Source of the DNA: Arachidicoccus ginsenosidivorans
GTDB lineage: Bacteria; Bacteroidota; Bacteroidia; Chitinophagales; Chitinophagaceae
DNA length: 64,000 nt
Reading direction: 5' to 3'
Assembly: GCF_007971385.1 (NCBI RefSeq)
Contig: NZ_CP042434.1
Location: 5,022,001 to 5,086,000 of the forward strand
The notes below the pieces were generated by a model. The model made no database searches. It was not told where the DNA came from and saw only the letters and a list, made by a program, of their open reading frames with translations. Positions 10,120-19,339 of this stretch are shown piece by piece (position 1 is the stretch's first letter; the number at the start of each line of letters is the position of its first letter). The position numbers and the translations under genes were made by a program.

Positions 10120-11346
10120 ATGCAAAAATCGCATTTTTACAAGAGGGATATCCTACGGGCGCTTTTTATAAACGGGCCACAATCTGCAGCAGATTTAGTC
10201 ATAAAAATCGGCAGAAGTTTTACGCTCGTTGTAAAAATGTTATCAGAGCTCACACAAGAAAATATCGTTGTAGAAAAAGGACTTGCACCTTCAAGTGGCG
10301 GACGACGACCTGTCTTATATGAGTTAAAAGCGGATACTTTTTATATCATGGCCATTGCCATGGATCAGTTTGTAACCAAAATTTCCTTACTGAATGCAGC
10401 TAATTCTCCAGTTTGTCCCACTATTTATTTTGAACTGAATTTAAATACTCATCCTGATCCACTACAATTTCTGACAGATAGAATTTTAGCAGTTATTGAC
10501 AAAAAGTATATTCCTTCCAATCGGATTATTGGCATTGGTATCGGTATGCCTGGATTTATCAACCCTGCAAAGGGGATAAATTATACATTTCTTGGTGCCA
10601 ACATTTGCGCTGTCATCCAAAAGGCGACCAATATTCCTGTATATATAGAAAACGACTCTTCAATTATTGCACTTGCAGAACAGACGATAGGTAAGGCAGC
10701 AAATGTAGGTAATGCCATGGTGGTCAATTTAAGTTGGGGTATTGGGCTAGGAATGATTATTCAGGGGCAATTATTCAGAGGCCAGAGTGGGTTTGCGGGT
10801 GAATTTAGTCATATTGCGCTTTTCGCAAATGGCAAACTATGCAGTTGCGGTAAAACTGGTTGTTTGGAAACTGAATCCTCGTTGACTTATATGATAGATC
10901 AGGCGGCCTCAAAAATGGCCGCGGGTCATGCCTGCTCTATTTCACGTAGTATCATAGAGTCAGAGGATCATCAGCTAAAAAGTCAGGCATTCCTAAAGGC
11001 AGCAGCCAAGGGTGACTCGCTGATTATGGAAATCATTTCTGAATCTGGTTATAATATAGGAAGAGGCATAGCCATCATCATTCATTTGCTTAATCCTGCC
11101 AAAATAATACTTAGTGGAAGGTGCGCAGAAATAGGGCAGCTTTGGCTTCCGCCTATTTGGCAGGCATTGAATACCTTTTGCATTCCTACTTTAATACAAA
11201 GTACAAAAATTGAAGTATCAGAAATGCATAAAGATGCTGGACTTTTCGGAGCAGCCATTCTGGTTATGGATCAAACATCCGCTGAGGAGCTAGCTCCTAT
11301 TTTAAGCCAAGGTCTGCCGTCTTTCAAACATAACAAACCAAAATAA
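10120..11346 (+). CDS. ROK family transcriptional regulator (NagC/XylR-like)
   Basis: Repressor/ORF/kinase family protein with an N-terminal winged-helix DNA-binding domain (RDILRALFINGPQSAADLVIKIGRS) fused to a sugar-kinase-like fold. The ATP/sugar motifs include GIGIGMPGFI and VNLSWGIGLGM, and the zinc-binding ROK signature C-S-C-G-K-T-G-C lies near residues 241-248. I chose the ATG at 10120; the frame extends to a TTG at 10096. At 408 residues it is a normal length for a ROK regulator rather than a free kinase. It lies directly upstream of a SusCD pair on the same strand, so it is the likely local regulator, responding to a sugar or sugar phosphate. The ligand is unknown. Confidence 0.9.
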   Translation: MQKSHFYKRDILRALFINGPQSAADLVIKIGRSFTLVVKMLSELTQENIVVEKGLAPSSGGRRPVLYELKADTFYIMAIAMDQFVTKISLLNAANSPVCPTIYFELNLNTHPDPLQFLTDRILAVIDKKYIPSNRIIGIGIGMPGFINPAKGINYTFLGANICAVIQKATNIPVYIENDSSIIALAEQTIGKAANVGNAMVVNLSWGIGLGMIIQGQLFRGQSGFAGEFSHIALFANGKLCSCGKTGCLETESSLTYMIDQAASKMAAGHACSISRSIIESEDHQLKSQAFLKAAAKGDSLIMEIISESGYNIGRGIAIIIHLLNPAKIILSGRCAEIGQLWLPPIWQALNTFCIPTLIQSTKIEVSEMHKDAGLFGAAILVMDQTSAEELAPILSQGLPSFKHNKPK

Positions 11347-11521
11347 AATTTATTTTTTTAATTGAAGAGCATATTATCAGAAAAACGCCATCCAGGGCGT
11401 GCCCAATAAAAAAATCAAATCTCAATAATAATACATTCATTTAACCACAATTACAACCCAATTTCCTAGCATCACTTCATTGAATTTCAATTTCTATTTA
11501 TTTACCAAAAAAAATCTGTCC

Positions 11522-14500
11522 ATGAAAAAAAATAACACAAGGAGCAGGTGCCTCGCCAGCAGAATTATGCTGTTACTGCTGTTGATGTCCTTTGCCTGGC
11601 AAGGGGCTATTGCACAAAATCAGACAATTCACGGTGTGATCCAATCAGATCAAGGGAGTCCTGTTACGAATGCGACCATCAAAGTTAAAGGTAGTAGTCA
11701 TTACGCAATCTCCAAAGATGATGGTCGTTTCGAGATTCAGGCCGCCATCGGTGATTCACTTATGATTACCCATATTGGATTAATACCTTTAACGATAGCC
11801 GTCACTTCATCCACATTACAGGTAATGATGCAAAGCAGTGCTGATGCTTCAGCAGGAACTGACGTCATAGTAACGGCACTCGGGATTAAAAGAGAAGCCA
11901 AATCCATTGGCTACTCCGTTCAAAAAGTTACTGGCGATGATATAACTAAAGCAAGCGCACCTGATCTTGCCAGTGGCCTAATGGGGAAATCGGCGGGTTT
12001 GAATATCACGCAATCTAATGGCGTACAGGGAAACTCGTCCAGAATTGTTATTAGAGGAAATAATAGCATATTGGGAAGCAATCAGCCTTTAATTGTCGTA
12101 GATGGCATCCAGGTGCAAAATAATCCTATTGGCGGACAATCAGCTACGACCAATAGCACCGATCTGGTTAGCCCTAAGGACTGGGGGTCATTTCTTAACT
12201 CTTTGAATAGTGACGATATTGAAGACATTACAGTACTTAAAGGCGCTTCTGCCGCCGCCCTTTATGGCGCCAGAGGCTCCAATGGCGTCATTCTGATTAC
12301 GACTAAAAAAGGGAAAACGAGACCCGGACTTGGACTGGATTATAATTTCTCCACTTATGCGACAGATCCTTATCAGTATCAGGATGTACAAAACAAATAC
12401 GGATATGGAGGTGCTAATGCGATGTGGTCAGCCAATCTGGATTTTCCCAAAACAGCTGATGGTCAATTACGTTATCCTGGTAATTATCCCTGGGACGGCA
12501 CCCCTGCTGGCGATGCCTATGAAATAGGCGGCCCTATTCCTGGAGGTTATTCTTCCTGGGATGTTTTTAGCTGGTACGGTCCTGCAGCTTCCTGGGGACA
12601 TAAATTAGATGGAACTGAAATTATTTGGTGGGATGGCGTAAAACGCAAATGGGATCCTCAGCCGGACAATAGGAGTGCTTTTTACAGAACCGGGCATACC
12701 ACTTCACATAATGTGTCCTTCAGTAATGCTGGCGATTGGGGCAGTTTTAGGGTGGCTTACACAAGACAAGACAATTCGGCTATAATACAAAATAGTGATT
12801 ATAATCAGAATACATTCAACTTTGGTGGTAATTTCAAGATCTCCAATAAATTAACTGCTGAGGTGACTGGTACATATACCAACTATCACCGATTGAACGT
12901 ACCTGATATTGCTAATGACAATGGCTGGAGTCAATTTACAATTTACAATATGTCCAGAGACTATAAACCTTTGGAATTTGATAGTTATAAAAATCCAGAC
13001 GGCAGCAAAAATATTTTCACCAGTAGTTCTGCCTTTGGTTTTTATCCCTATAATAATAACTGGGCACAGGATCTTTTCTGGCATGTCTTTGAGCAAAATC
13101 AAAGTCTGAGTCGCAATCAGTTACTTGGCTCTCTTAAATTGTCAGCCGATTTGCTACCTTGGCTAAACATCACCGGACGCAGTTCTATTAATTATGCGAC
13201 CACGGATATTGAGAGTAAATACACGCCCATCGATGCAGCAGGTGTGGAAGGCCAGTATGGCATGGAAAGTATTCAAAACAAGGATGTCAATCTGGAATTA
13301 TTTACCACAATACATAAGGATAACTTTCTAACCAGTGGCCTGAATGCCAGCTTGATGGTTGGGAATAGTGCCTTGAAAAGTCGCAGCTATGACAACAGTG
13401 CATGGAACAGCGGGGAACCTGGGGCGACATATGGTCAAGCAAGTACCAATCCCTGGTCTGTCCCTTATAAGTATTTTCTTTCTAATACAACCGCAGCAGG
13501 CCTAAGTGCACCTACGGAAGTCTGGAATGATTATAATATCAATTCCTTATTTGGAATATTGAATTTATCTTATAACGACTATCTATTCTTACAGGTTAGT
13601 GGACGTAATGACTGGTCCTCTACCCTGCCTGTTGAAACTTCTTCTTATTTCTTCCCTTCAGCTAGTTTGAGCTGGGTGTTTACGCAATCTATCAAATCCA
13701 TGAAAAACCTTTCATGGCTGGATTATGGCAAACTTCGCGTATCCGCATCCGGATCTGCTAATGGAACCGATCCGTACCTATCAACTTATACGTATAGTTC
13801 CAATGTGATCTCTAATTATTTGAATGGGACAGCACCCACAGCTTTTGGCGGTGTTCCTGTTCGTGGTTATCAAAGTGTTCTGCCACCAGCAGGGTTTTTA
13901 GTGCCTCAACGCAACTCTTCATATGAAGTTGGTTTGGAAGCCTCCATTTTAAAAAACAGACTTAATTTTGATTTTACCTATTATAAAACCAAGGCGACAA
14001 GTCAGATATTACAAGGTAATCTAGCCTGGTCATCGGGTGCTCAAAAAGTCACTTTTAATACCGGGGAATTGTCCAACCAGGGCTTTGAATTTATTGTTCG
14101 GGCTAGTGCCATTCGTTCTAAAAACTTTGGATGGGATCTGGTACTTAATGGAGCTCATAACCAAAATAAGGTGATTTCGCTGGCAGAAGGTATTGACAAA
14201 TACCCGATTCAGGACCTGTGGGGCGTAAGTGGCGTTGAAATGTATGTAAAAGAGGGAGAAAATTACGGTACCATCTATGGATATGATTATACTTATTTAG
14301 ATGGCAAAAAGGTAGTCAAGCCTGTTTATGATAAATCAGATCCAACAAAAGTTGTGGGTACGCAATATGTAACCACCCAGGATTTAGTACCAATTGGTAA
14401 TGCCACTCCTAAATTAACTGGTGGGTTGAGCAATACCTTTCGCTATAAAAACTTTAGCCTCTATTTTCTGACTGATTTTAAACTAGGTGGTCAAATCTGG

Positions 14501-14992
14501 TCTGGCGATTATTCTGCGGCAATGGGCACTGGTTTATCCCCCGAAACGCTAAAAGAAAGAGATGGCGGCGGATTACCCTATACTTTTCCTGATGGCACAA
14601 CAGCTAACAGCGGTGTGATTTTGGATGGTGTATTTGCCGATGGTACACCCAATACTGATGTTGTTAATTATTTATGGAAGTACGCAGGTCAATATGAAGC
14701 GTGGTCTAATATACCTATGCCTAGAAGCAATGCGATTTTTACCAACACCTGGATTAAACTCCGTGAAGTAACTTTAAGTTATCATGTGCCACAAAAATGG
14801 ATACAACGTACAAAAGTCATCCAGGGTTTGGACATTTCTCTAGTTGGAAGAAACCTTTTCTACCTTTATACCTCACTGCCAGATCATCTGAATCCAGAGG
14901 CAATCAATGGCATCGGAAATGGACAAGGCGTTCAATGGGCTGAATATCCCTGGACCAGGGATTATGGTTTCTCCATAAAGGTTCAGTTTTAA
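11522..14992 (+). CDS. SusC/RagA family TonB-dependent receptor
   Basis: Intact outer-membrane oligomer importer of 1156 residues. I chose the ATG at 11522 because it opens directly into a signal peptide (MKKNNTRSRCLASRIMLLLL ... GAIAQ); the frame extends to a TTG at 11480. A carboxypeptidase-regulatory-like domain (IHGVIQSDQGSPVTNATIKV) precedes the plug, which carries VVDGIQVQN and LYGARGSNGVILITTKKG, and the barrel ends in FSIKVQF with the usual terminal aromatic residue. There is no STN domain, so signalling through an anti-sigma factor is not expected. The SusD follows 28 bases later, and the ROK gene precedes it by 175 bases. No degradative enzyme is nearby, so the substrate is open. 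Confidence 0.94.
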   Translation: MKKNNTRSRCLASRIMLLLLLMSFAWQGAIAQNQTIHGVIQSDQGSPVTNATIKVKGSSHYAISKDDGRFEIQAAIGDSLMITHIGLIPLTIAVTSSTLQVMMQSSADASAGTDVIVTALGIKREAKSIGYSVQKVTGDDITKASAPDLASGLMGKSAGLNITQSNGVQGNSSRIVIRGNNSILGSNQPLIVVDGIQVQNNPIGGQSATTNSTDLVSPKDWGSFLNSLNSDDIEDITVLKGASAAALYGARGSNGVILITTKKGKTRPGLGLDYNFSTYATDPYQYQDVQNKYGYGGANAMWSANLDFPKTADGQLRYPGNYPWDGTPAGDAYEIGGPIPGGYSSWDVFSWYGPAASWGHKLDGTEIIWWDGVKRKWDPQPDNRSAFYRTGHTTSHNVSFSNAGDWGSFRVAYTRQDNSAIIQNSDYNQNTFNFGGNFKISNKLTAEVTGTYTNYHRLNVPDIANDNGWSQFTIYNMSRDYKPLEFDSYKNPDGSKNIFTSSSAFGFYPYNNNWAQDLFWHVFEQNQSLSRNQLLGSLKLSADLLPWLNITGRSSINYATTDIESKYTPIDAAGVEGQYGMESIQNKDVNLELFTTIHKDNFLTSGLNASLMVGNSALKSRSYDNSAWNSGEPGATYGQASTNPWSVPYKYFLSNTTAAGLSAPTEVWNDYNINSLFGILNLSYNDYLFLQVSGRNDWSSTLPVETSSYFFPSASLSWVFTQSIKSMKNLSWLDYGKLRVSASGSANGTDPYLSTYTYSSNVISNYLNGTAPTAFGGVPVRGYQSVLPPAGFLVPQRNSSYEVGLEASILKNRLNFDFTYYKTKATSQILQGNLAWSSGAQKVTFNTGELSNQGFEFIVRASAIRSKNFGWDLVLNGAHNQNKVISLAEGIDKYPIQDLWGVSGVEMYVKEGENYGTIYGYDYTYLDGKKVVKPVYDKSDPTKVVGTQYVTTQDLVPIGNATPKLTGGLSNTFRYKNFSLYFLTDFKLGGQIWSGDYSAAMGTGLSPETLKERDGGGLPYTFPDGTTANSGVILDGVFADGTPNTDVVNYLWKYAGQYEAWSNIPMPRSNAIFTNTWIKLREVTLSYHVPQKWIQRTKVIQGLDISLVGRNLFYLYTSLPDHLNPEAINGIGNGQGVQWAEYPWTRDYGFSIKVQF

Positions 14993-15020
14993 TTTAAATC
15001 ACCCGTTCAAATTTACTATT

Positions 15021-16622
15021 ATGAATAACATATTAAAATATAGCAAAAGTTGCCTGGTGGTGATCCTGGGATTGCTCTTTGTTACAGCTTGTACAAAGAA
15101 TTTTGAAAAGATCAACACACCACACAAGGATGCCACAAACGCAACTACACCTGAATTATATAATCTGGTGGTCAGTTCTCTGCCGCTGACCGGAGGAGAG
15201 CAATCCGTTTTTAATTCCTGGATCTATCCAATTACTCAACAGGCCATTGTTACTTCAGGTGCCTATCCTTATGACAATGCAAAAAGTGCTGTATGGTCCA
15301 ATTATTACCAGACGTTGGCCAATTACCGACTATTGGAGCAAAGAATTGCCGATTCAGCCAGCGATCGCTTTGATAACTTGTATGCTATGTTAAAAACGAT
15401 CATGGCTTACAAGACCTACAAGACGAGTAATTATTATGGAGATATGCCCCTAGAAGGTGCTGGATATGCTCCTTTAAAGGGCGCTTCCAGCTATAAAGTA
15501 CCTTATGAATCACAAAAGGATATTTATACTTCTATCCTTACGGATCTGGATTGGGCAATCGCTCATTTTACGACTTCTGGCAATCAATATTCAGTGGGCG
15601 CTTACGAGACCTTTTTGGATGGCGATATTGCCACTTGGATAAAATTTGCCAATAGTCTGCGGCTGGAAGTGGCCGTCACCATGTATGATAAAGATGCCAC
15701 TACCGCTGGTCCCGAAATAAAGGCTGCTTTGGACAAACCCTTATTGTCAGATGGGGAAGATATTGGGCTATGGCCCCAAAAGATAAATGGCTTAAAGTTT
15801 GATTGGCGTCAATGGTCTTTTTCTGCTAACTGTTACTTACGTATGGGCAGTACGATGTGGAATCTCATGTCTGACGGCAATGCGACCGATGGCTCAGATA
15901 TATTTGATCCCAGATGTAAAATCTTCTATGAGCCTAACAATGCAGGCAAATGGGCCGCTTACCCCCAGAATCCTCCAACAGGAACACCCGCTGAAGGTGG
16001 TGCGCCGTATGATACTAAAAGATTTACTGATTGGGATAACAAAGGAGCCGGCTGTATCTATTCCCCAGTCAATCTTTATTTTGAACAGGATATAGAAAAT
16101 GTACCTGAGCTTATGCTTACTGCAGCACAGGTACATTTGTTAAAGGCAGAGGTGTTTAATCGTGGATTAGGTGTCACCGCCAATCAAAGTACAGCGAAAG
16201 CTGAATATGAGGCCGGTATTAAAGCCTCGGTAAATATGTGGACATCCATTGCCTATAATTCTCCCATTTGGGAGGAAGGCAAACCAGGTGCAGCAACAGT
16301 ATCTGGAACAGTATTGTCTGCATTGCTCGCCAATGCTAAGGTCAAATATGACCCCAGCGATGTATCCGGTTCTCTGAAAAAGATATACGCACAGCTTTGG
16401 ATCGACCAATACAGACAACCATGGGACGCCTGGACCTTACAGCGCAGGACGGGCAACAAAACACCTATGTCCTCTTCAAATACAAATTATTATAATACGA
16501 ATTTTGCTGGAAAGGTTCGTTTTGTTTATCCTGATGATGAGCAAAGCTATAATACCCAAAACTGGAGGGCCGCAACCAATGGCAGTGATCTGAATACAAA
16601 TAAAATATGGATCATGCCATAA
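15021..16622 (+). CDS. SusD/RagB family lipoprotein (SusD-like_2 type)
   Basis: Surface lipoprotein partner of the preceding SusC. The signal peptide ends in a lipobox (LLFVTAC), followed by TKNFEKINTPHKDATNATTPELYNLV, typical of the SusD-like_2 subgroup that pairs with this type of SusC. The helical core has the RLLEQRIADS ... YKTYKTSNYYGDMPLEGAGY region where SusD proteins contact ligand, and the C-terminus ends NTNKIWIMP. At 533 residues it is full length and intact. It is the last gene of the operon, ending 36 bases before a strong terminator. Ligand unknown. Confidence 0.92.
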   Translation: MNNILKYSKSCLVVILGLLFVTACTKNFEKINTPHKDATNATTPELYNLVVSSLPLTGGEQSVFNSWIYPITQQAIVTSGAYPYDNAKSAVWSNYYQTLANYRLLEQRIADSASDRFDNLYAMLKTIMAYKTYKTSNYYGDMPLEGAGYAPLKGASSYKVPYESQKDIYTSILTDLDWAIAHFTTSGNQYSVGAYETFLDGDIATWIKFANSLRLEVAVTMYDKDATTAGPEIKAALDKPLLSDGEDIGLWPQKINGLKFDWRQWSFSANCYLRMGSTMWNLMSDGNATDGSDIFDPRCKIFYEPNNAGKWAAYPQNPPTGTPAEGGAPYDTKRFTDWDNKGAGCIYSPVNLYFEQDIENVPELMLTAAQVHLLKAEVFNRGLGVTANQSTAKAEYEAGIKASVNMWTSIAYNSPIWEEGKPGAATVSGTVLSALLANAKVKYDPSDVSGSLKKIYAQLWIDQYRQPWDAWTLQRRTGNKTPMSSSNTNYYNTNFAGKVRFVYPDDEQSYNTQNWRAATNGSDLNTNKIWIMP

Positions 16623-16657
16623 CGATGTAATTAACATCCTTAAAACAACTGTCAACT

Positions 16658-16707
16658 ATCCCGCTGTCTTGTGGCTGATCAGCCAATCAAGATAGCGGGA
16701 TTTTTTA
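16658..16707 (+). terminator. Rho-independent terminator after the ROK-linked SusCD operon
   Basis: A 14-base stem (atcccgctgtcttg against its near-perfect complement ending agcgggat, one wobble) encloses the palindrome tggctgatcagcca and is followed by a run of six T. This is the clearest intrinsic terminator in the window. Confidence 0.85.
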
Positions 16708-16816
16708 TTGCGCTCTAATTTTCCTATTGAAACACCTTGGATGAATTTTATAATAAACCCGATGGATATCTAAACTGTGACACCATACACGATTGCTCTT
16801 TAAATAGAAAAATTGA

Positions 16817-17479
16817 TTATTTATTTTGGAGACCTTCAGTCATTTCGTCTGCCATCTCCATCATGTGATCATAGGCCTGTTGATATTGCACGATAGCGTC
16901 GTCCAAATTATTTTGCAATAAGGCAACACTGTAGCCTACTGTTTGGGTAATATGTGTTTTCCATATATCTCTAAGTGCTTCCTGATCCCAGGCTTTTGGA
17001 TTAAGATTCGCATAATCATCACCGATTTCTTGAGCGTTTGCATACCAGTTATCAAGCGCTTCCTCTAAGGCTGCATTATCTGCATTTTGCGCTGCTGATA
17101 ATACAGGAACCGCCAGCTGTATGTGGTCTGTTAATAATTTGGCTAATTTCTCCCCTGCCGCATCTCCAAAATAAGGTTTTATTGAATTACCGATATCTTG
17201 TTGATTTTGTAACAGTCGATTTAATTTAGGGCCTAATCCAGCCTGATCATGAAAAAACGCATCTACAGTCGCATACGTCCATTCCATATGTTCAGCCCAT
17301 AACTGCCGCATCTCCACTCTAAGCTCTTGGCTGTTGGCAGCAGCATCCTTATCAGCCACATCCTTGCTACAACCCTGAACAGAAAAGCAGGCAACTAGAG
17401 CCAAACCAATGGCTATAACGCCCATTTTAAACTTTGTAGCCACATTCAAAGTTGAATTTACATTTTTATACATTTTCAT
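16817..17479 (-). CDS. Helical lipoprotein of unknown function
   Basis: A 220-residue exported protein. A long N-region leads to the hydrophobic stretch GVIAIGLALVACFSVQGC, whose final cysteine fits a lipobox. The mature part is almost entirely helical and shows two similar halves: RQLWAEHMEWTYATVDAFF ... LLQNQQDIGNSIKPYFGDAAGEKLAKLL and RDIWKTHITQTVGYSVALL. Proteins with this LW-x-x-H-x-x-W-T pattern and the DIGN-IKP-GDAAG block occur widely in bacteria and are uncharacterised as far as I know. Conserved histidines in each half could bind metal, which is a guess. It is divergent from an ECF sigma factor gene, which may control it. Confidence 0.75.
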   Translation of the reverse strand: MKMYKNVNSTLNVATKFKMGVIAIGLALVACFSVQGCSKDVADKDAAANSQELRVEMRQLWAEHMEWTYATVDAFFHDQAGLGPKLNRLLQNQQDIGNSIKPYFGDAAGEKLAKLLTDHIQLAVPVLSAAQNADNAALEEALDNWYANAQEIGDDYANLNPKAWDQEALRDIWKTHITQTVGYSVALLQNNLDDAIVQYQQAYDHMMEMADEMTEGLQNK

Positions 17480-17766
17480 TACATAAGGGTTTAATTGATA
17501 AAAAGATTATTTGTAATACTACGTTGGATGCAGAATTCAACATTTGGTTACAAAAATTGAAGTTTTATTTTATTGGCGACCGCTTTGGACAGTAGTAAGG
17601 TTAAAATATGCCGCATCCTGTATATAAAAATATGCATCCTTGTAAGACGATCAGCTGCGGAAATAATAAGATGGTCAGTTCTAAATTGAATAAAATCAAT
17701 TATTATTGTAACTCTACTTCTGTTTTGTACTCTAATCAATATAAGCATAACTATAAGGATTACTCA

Positions 17767-18456
17767 ATGGGCAATAATGATATTATTGAAAGGAGGCACA
17801 TCTCCGACCAGGACGTTATAAAACGAATTTTAAATGGTGAAAAGGATTATTATGAAATACTCATGAGAAGATGCAACCAATTGTTGTATCGAGTTATCAG
17901 AAGCTATATAAAAGAGGATGAAACAATTAAAGATATTATGCAAGATGTTTATATATTGGCATATTTGAAATTAAGGGAATTTAAGGGAACTTCTGCATTT
18001 TCGACATGGTTGGTGAGAATCGGAATTAATGAGTCTTTAATGTATCTCAGGAGAGCAAAAAAATCGGTGACGGCCTTCATAATAGATGAATATGAACAAA
18101 CGCTAAATTTTCCAGAAAGGATGCACCCTGAATTAAAAATGATCCAGCTTGAGTCTAAAACCAAAATACAACATGCAATTGACACGTTACCTGAAAAATT
18201 GCGCTTGGTTTTTATCTTGATTGAAGTTGAGCGGTTAACTGCCGCATGTGTTTCTGAAATTCTTGGTTTAAGTAAAACCAATATAAAGGTTCGATTGCAT
18301 CGAGCTAAGACTTTACTTCGAGAAATGTTGTCAGATATTTCTGATCTTGAAAGTCTATTTGATTACGGGGCTGAACATTGTGATGACTTAGTGGTAAAGG
18401 TAATAAGAGCCATTATAGAAATGGATTGTTATCCTTTAATATTAAATAAAAATTAA
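17767..18456 (+). CDS. ECF-type RNA polymerase sigma factor
   Basis: Alternative sigma-70 factor of about 229 residues. I chose the ATG at 17767 (MGNNDIIERRHISDQDV); the frame is open back to 17608, but those residues do not look like sigma sequence. Region 2 is seen as IKDIMQDVYILAYLKLREFKGTSAFSTWLVRIGINE, and region 4 as IQHAIDTLPEKLRLVFILIEVERLTAACVSEILGLSKTNIKVRLHRAKTLL. A C-terminal tail of about 45 residues (HCDDLVVKVIRAIIEMD) extends beyond region 4. There is no adjacent FecR or anti-sigma gene; instead a small lipoprotein gene starts 10 bases downstream. Its targets are unknown. Confidence 0.85.
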   Translation: MGNNDIIERRHISDQDVIKRILNGEKDYYEILMRRCNQLLYRVIRSYIKEDETIKDIMQDVYILAYLKLREFKGTSAFSTWLVRIGINESLMYLRRAKKSVTAFIIDEYEQTLNFPERMHPELKMIQLESKTKIQHAIDTLPEKLRLVFILIEVERLTAACVSEILGLSKTNIKVRLHRAKTLLREMLSDISDLESLFDYGAEHCDDLVVKVIRAIIEMDCYPLILNKN

Positions 18457-18466
18457 TTTGAGCATT

Positions 18467-18861
18467 ATGTGGTTAAATATTTTTAATATGAGTCGGTTAT
18501 TTAGCGTTTGTTTGCTGCTTTGTATGCTTTTCAGTAATTGCGCAAATAATGACAATGATAAAATCGGGCAATGAAAGGCAAAAAGCACCATCACGCTATG
18601 AATATGACTAACACGAATTATAGGCCAGTATTGAACCCCGATTTGCCGATATTTAAACCCAGTAAACGTAGTTACATAAATTATCTTAAAATAAATGACG
18701 TTGAGGATATTTATTTGCGGTATTATACGAATATTGAAAATAGGCGAAATTTGCATGATTTTTATAAAAACAGGCTGGAATTGTGTGGCTGGACCATTAA
18801 TGAAGCGAATAGTTCTGGGCAAAAAATAGTTTTTAAAAACAGAAGCGGCATGCCACCCTGA
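18467..18861 (+). CDS. Small lipoprotein, probable single frameshift
   Basis: The first 35 codons encode a clear lipoprotein signal peptide (MSRLFSVCLLLCMLFSNC, starting at the second Met) and then stop at 18574. The continuation, 96 codons from 18571 in another frame, carries a compact domain with DIYLRYYTNIENRRNLHDFYKNRLELCGWTI and a C-terminal KIVFKNR strand. That pattern is common in small Bacteroidota and Firmicutes lipoproteins. Adding one G to the GGG at 18566-18568 joins the two parts as DKIGAMKGKKHHH. It begins 10 bases after the sigma factor gene, so the two are probably co-transcribed. The function is unknown, and the join is inference. Confidence 0.55.
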
Positions 18862-19339
18862 GAATTTTTGAAATGAAGCAGGGCGATAGTCTAGTCTTGT
18901 CGTTTAGCATTAATTTATTACGTCCGATTTCTGACAAAACAGCTTCGAGTTTGAGGTTGATGAATCAAAATTATGATAGTTCTGCCGCTGGCCGTCGTAA
19001 CGACGCAATAGGTTGTACCTTGTAAAGTGGGTTATATTTAGTTATTTGAAGACTATTATGTTGTATGTTGCAGTTAAAAGTGATCGTCTCGAATTTTGTA
19101 ATAAAATTATTGCCCTTAGTTAAATTTCTGGAAATCAAAGATTGCTTCTTACCTGACTTTAAATGAAGGCAATTGAATGTACCTTATACGCGTTTTTTGC
19201 GTATACATAATTGCTGACGACCTCCGCAATTCTATGCGAAAGTTATTCCGGTATTTACAATTGCAACCAATAATAATTGTAACTTTATAGGATAATAAGG
19301 CTATTCAAATTATCCCACACGAAATATCACCATTTTATT
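18862..19339. other. Intergenic region upstream of gamma-glutamyltransferase, with inverted repeat
   Basis: About 480 bases without a gene. It contains the inverted repeat tatacgc-gtttttt-gcgtata at 19185-19205, about 135 bases ahead of the start codon, which could be an operator or a small hairpin. Nothing else stands out. Confidence 0.4.

Noticed and set aside
18442..18822. A 126-codon minus-strand frame opposite the small lipoprotein
   Set aside because: It shows no recognisable features, and the plus strand has a signal peptide and domain pattern directly after the sigma gene.
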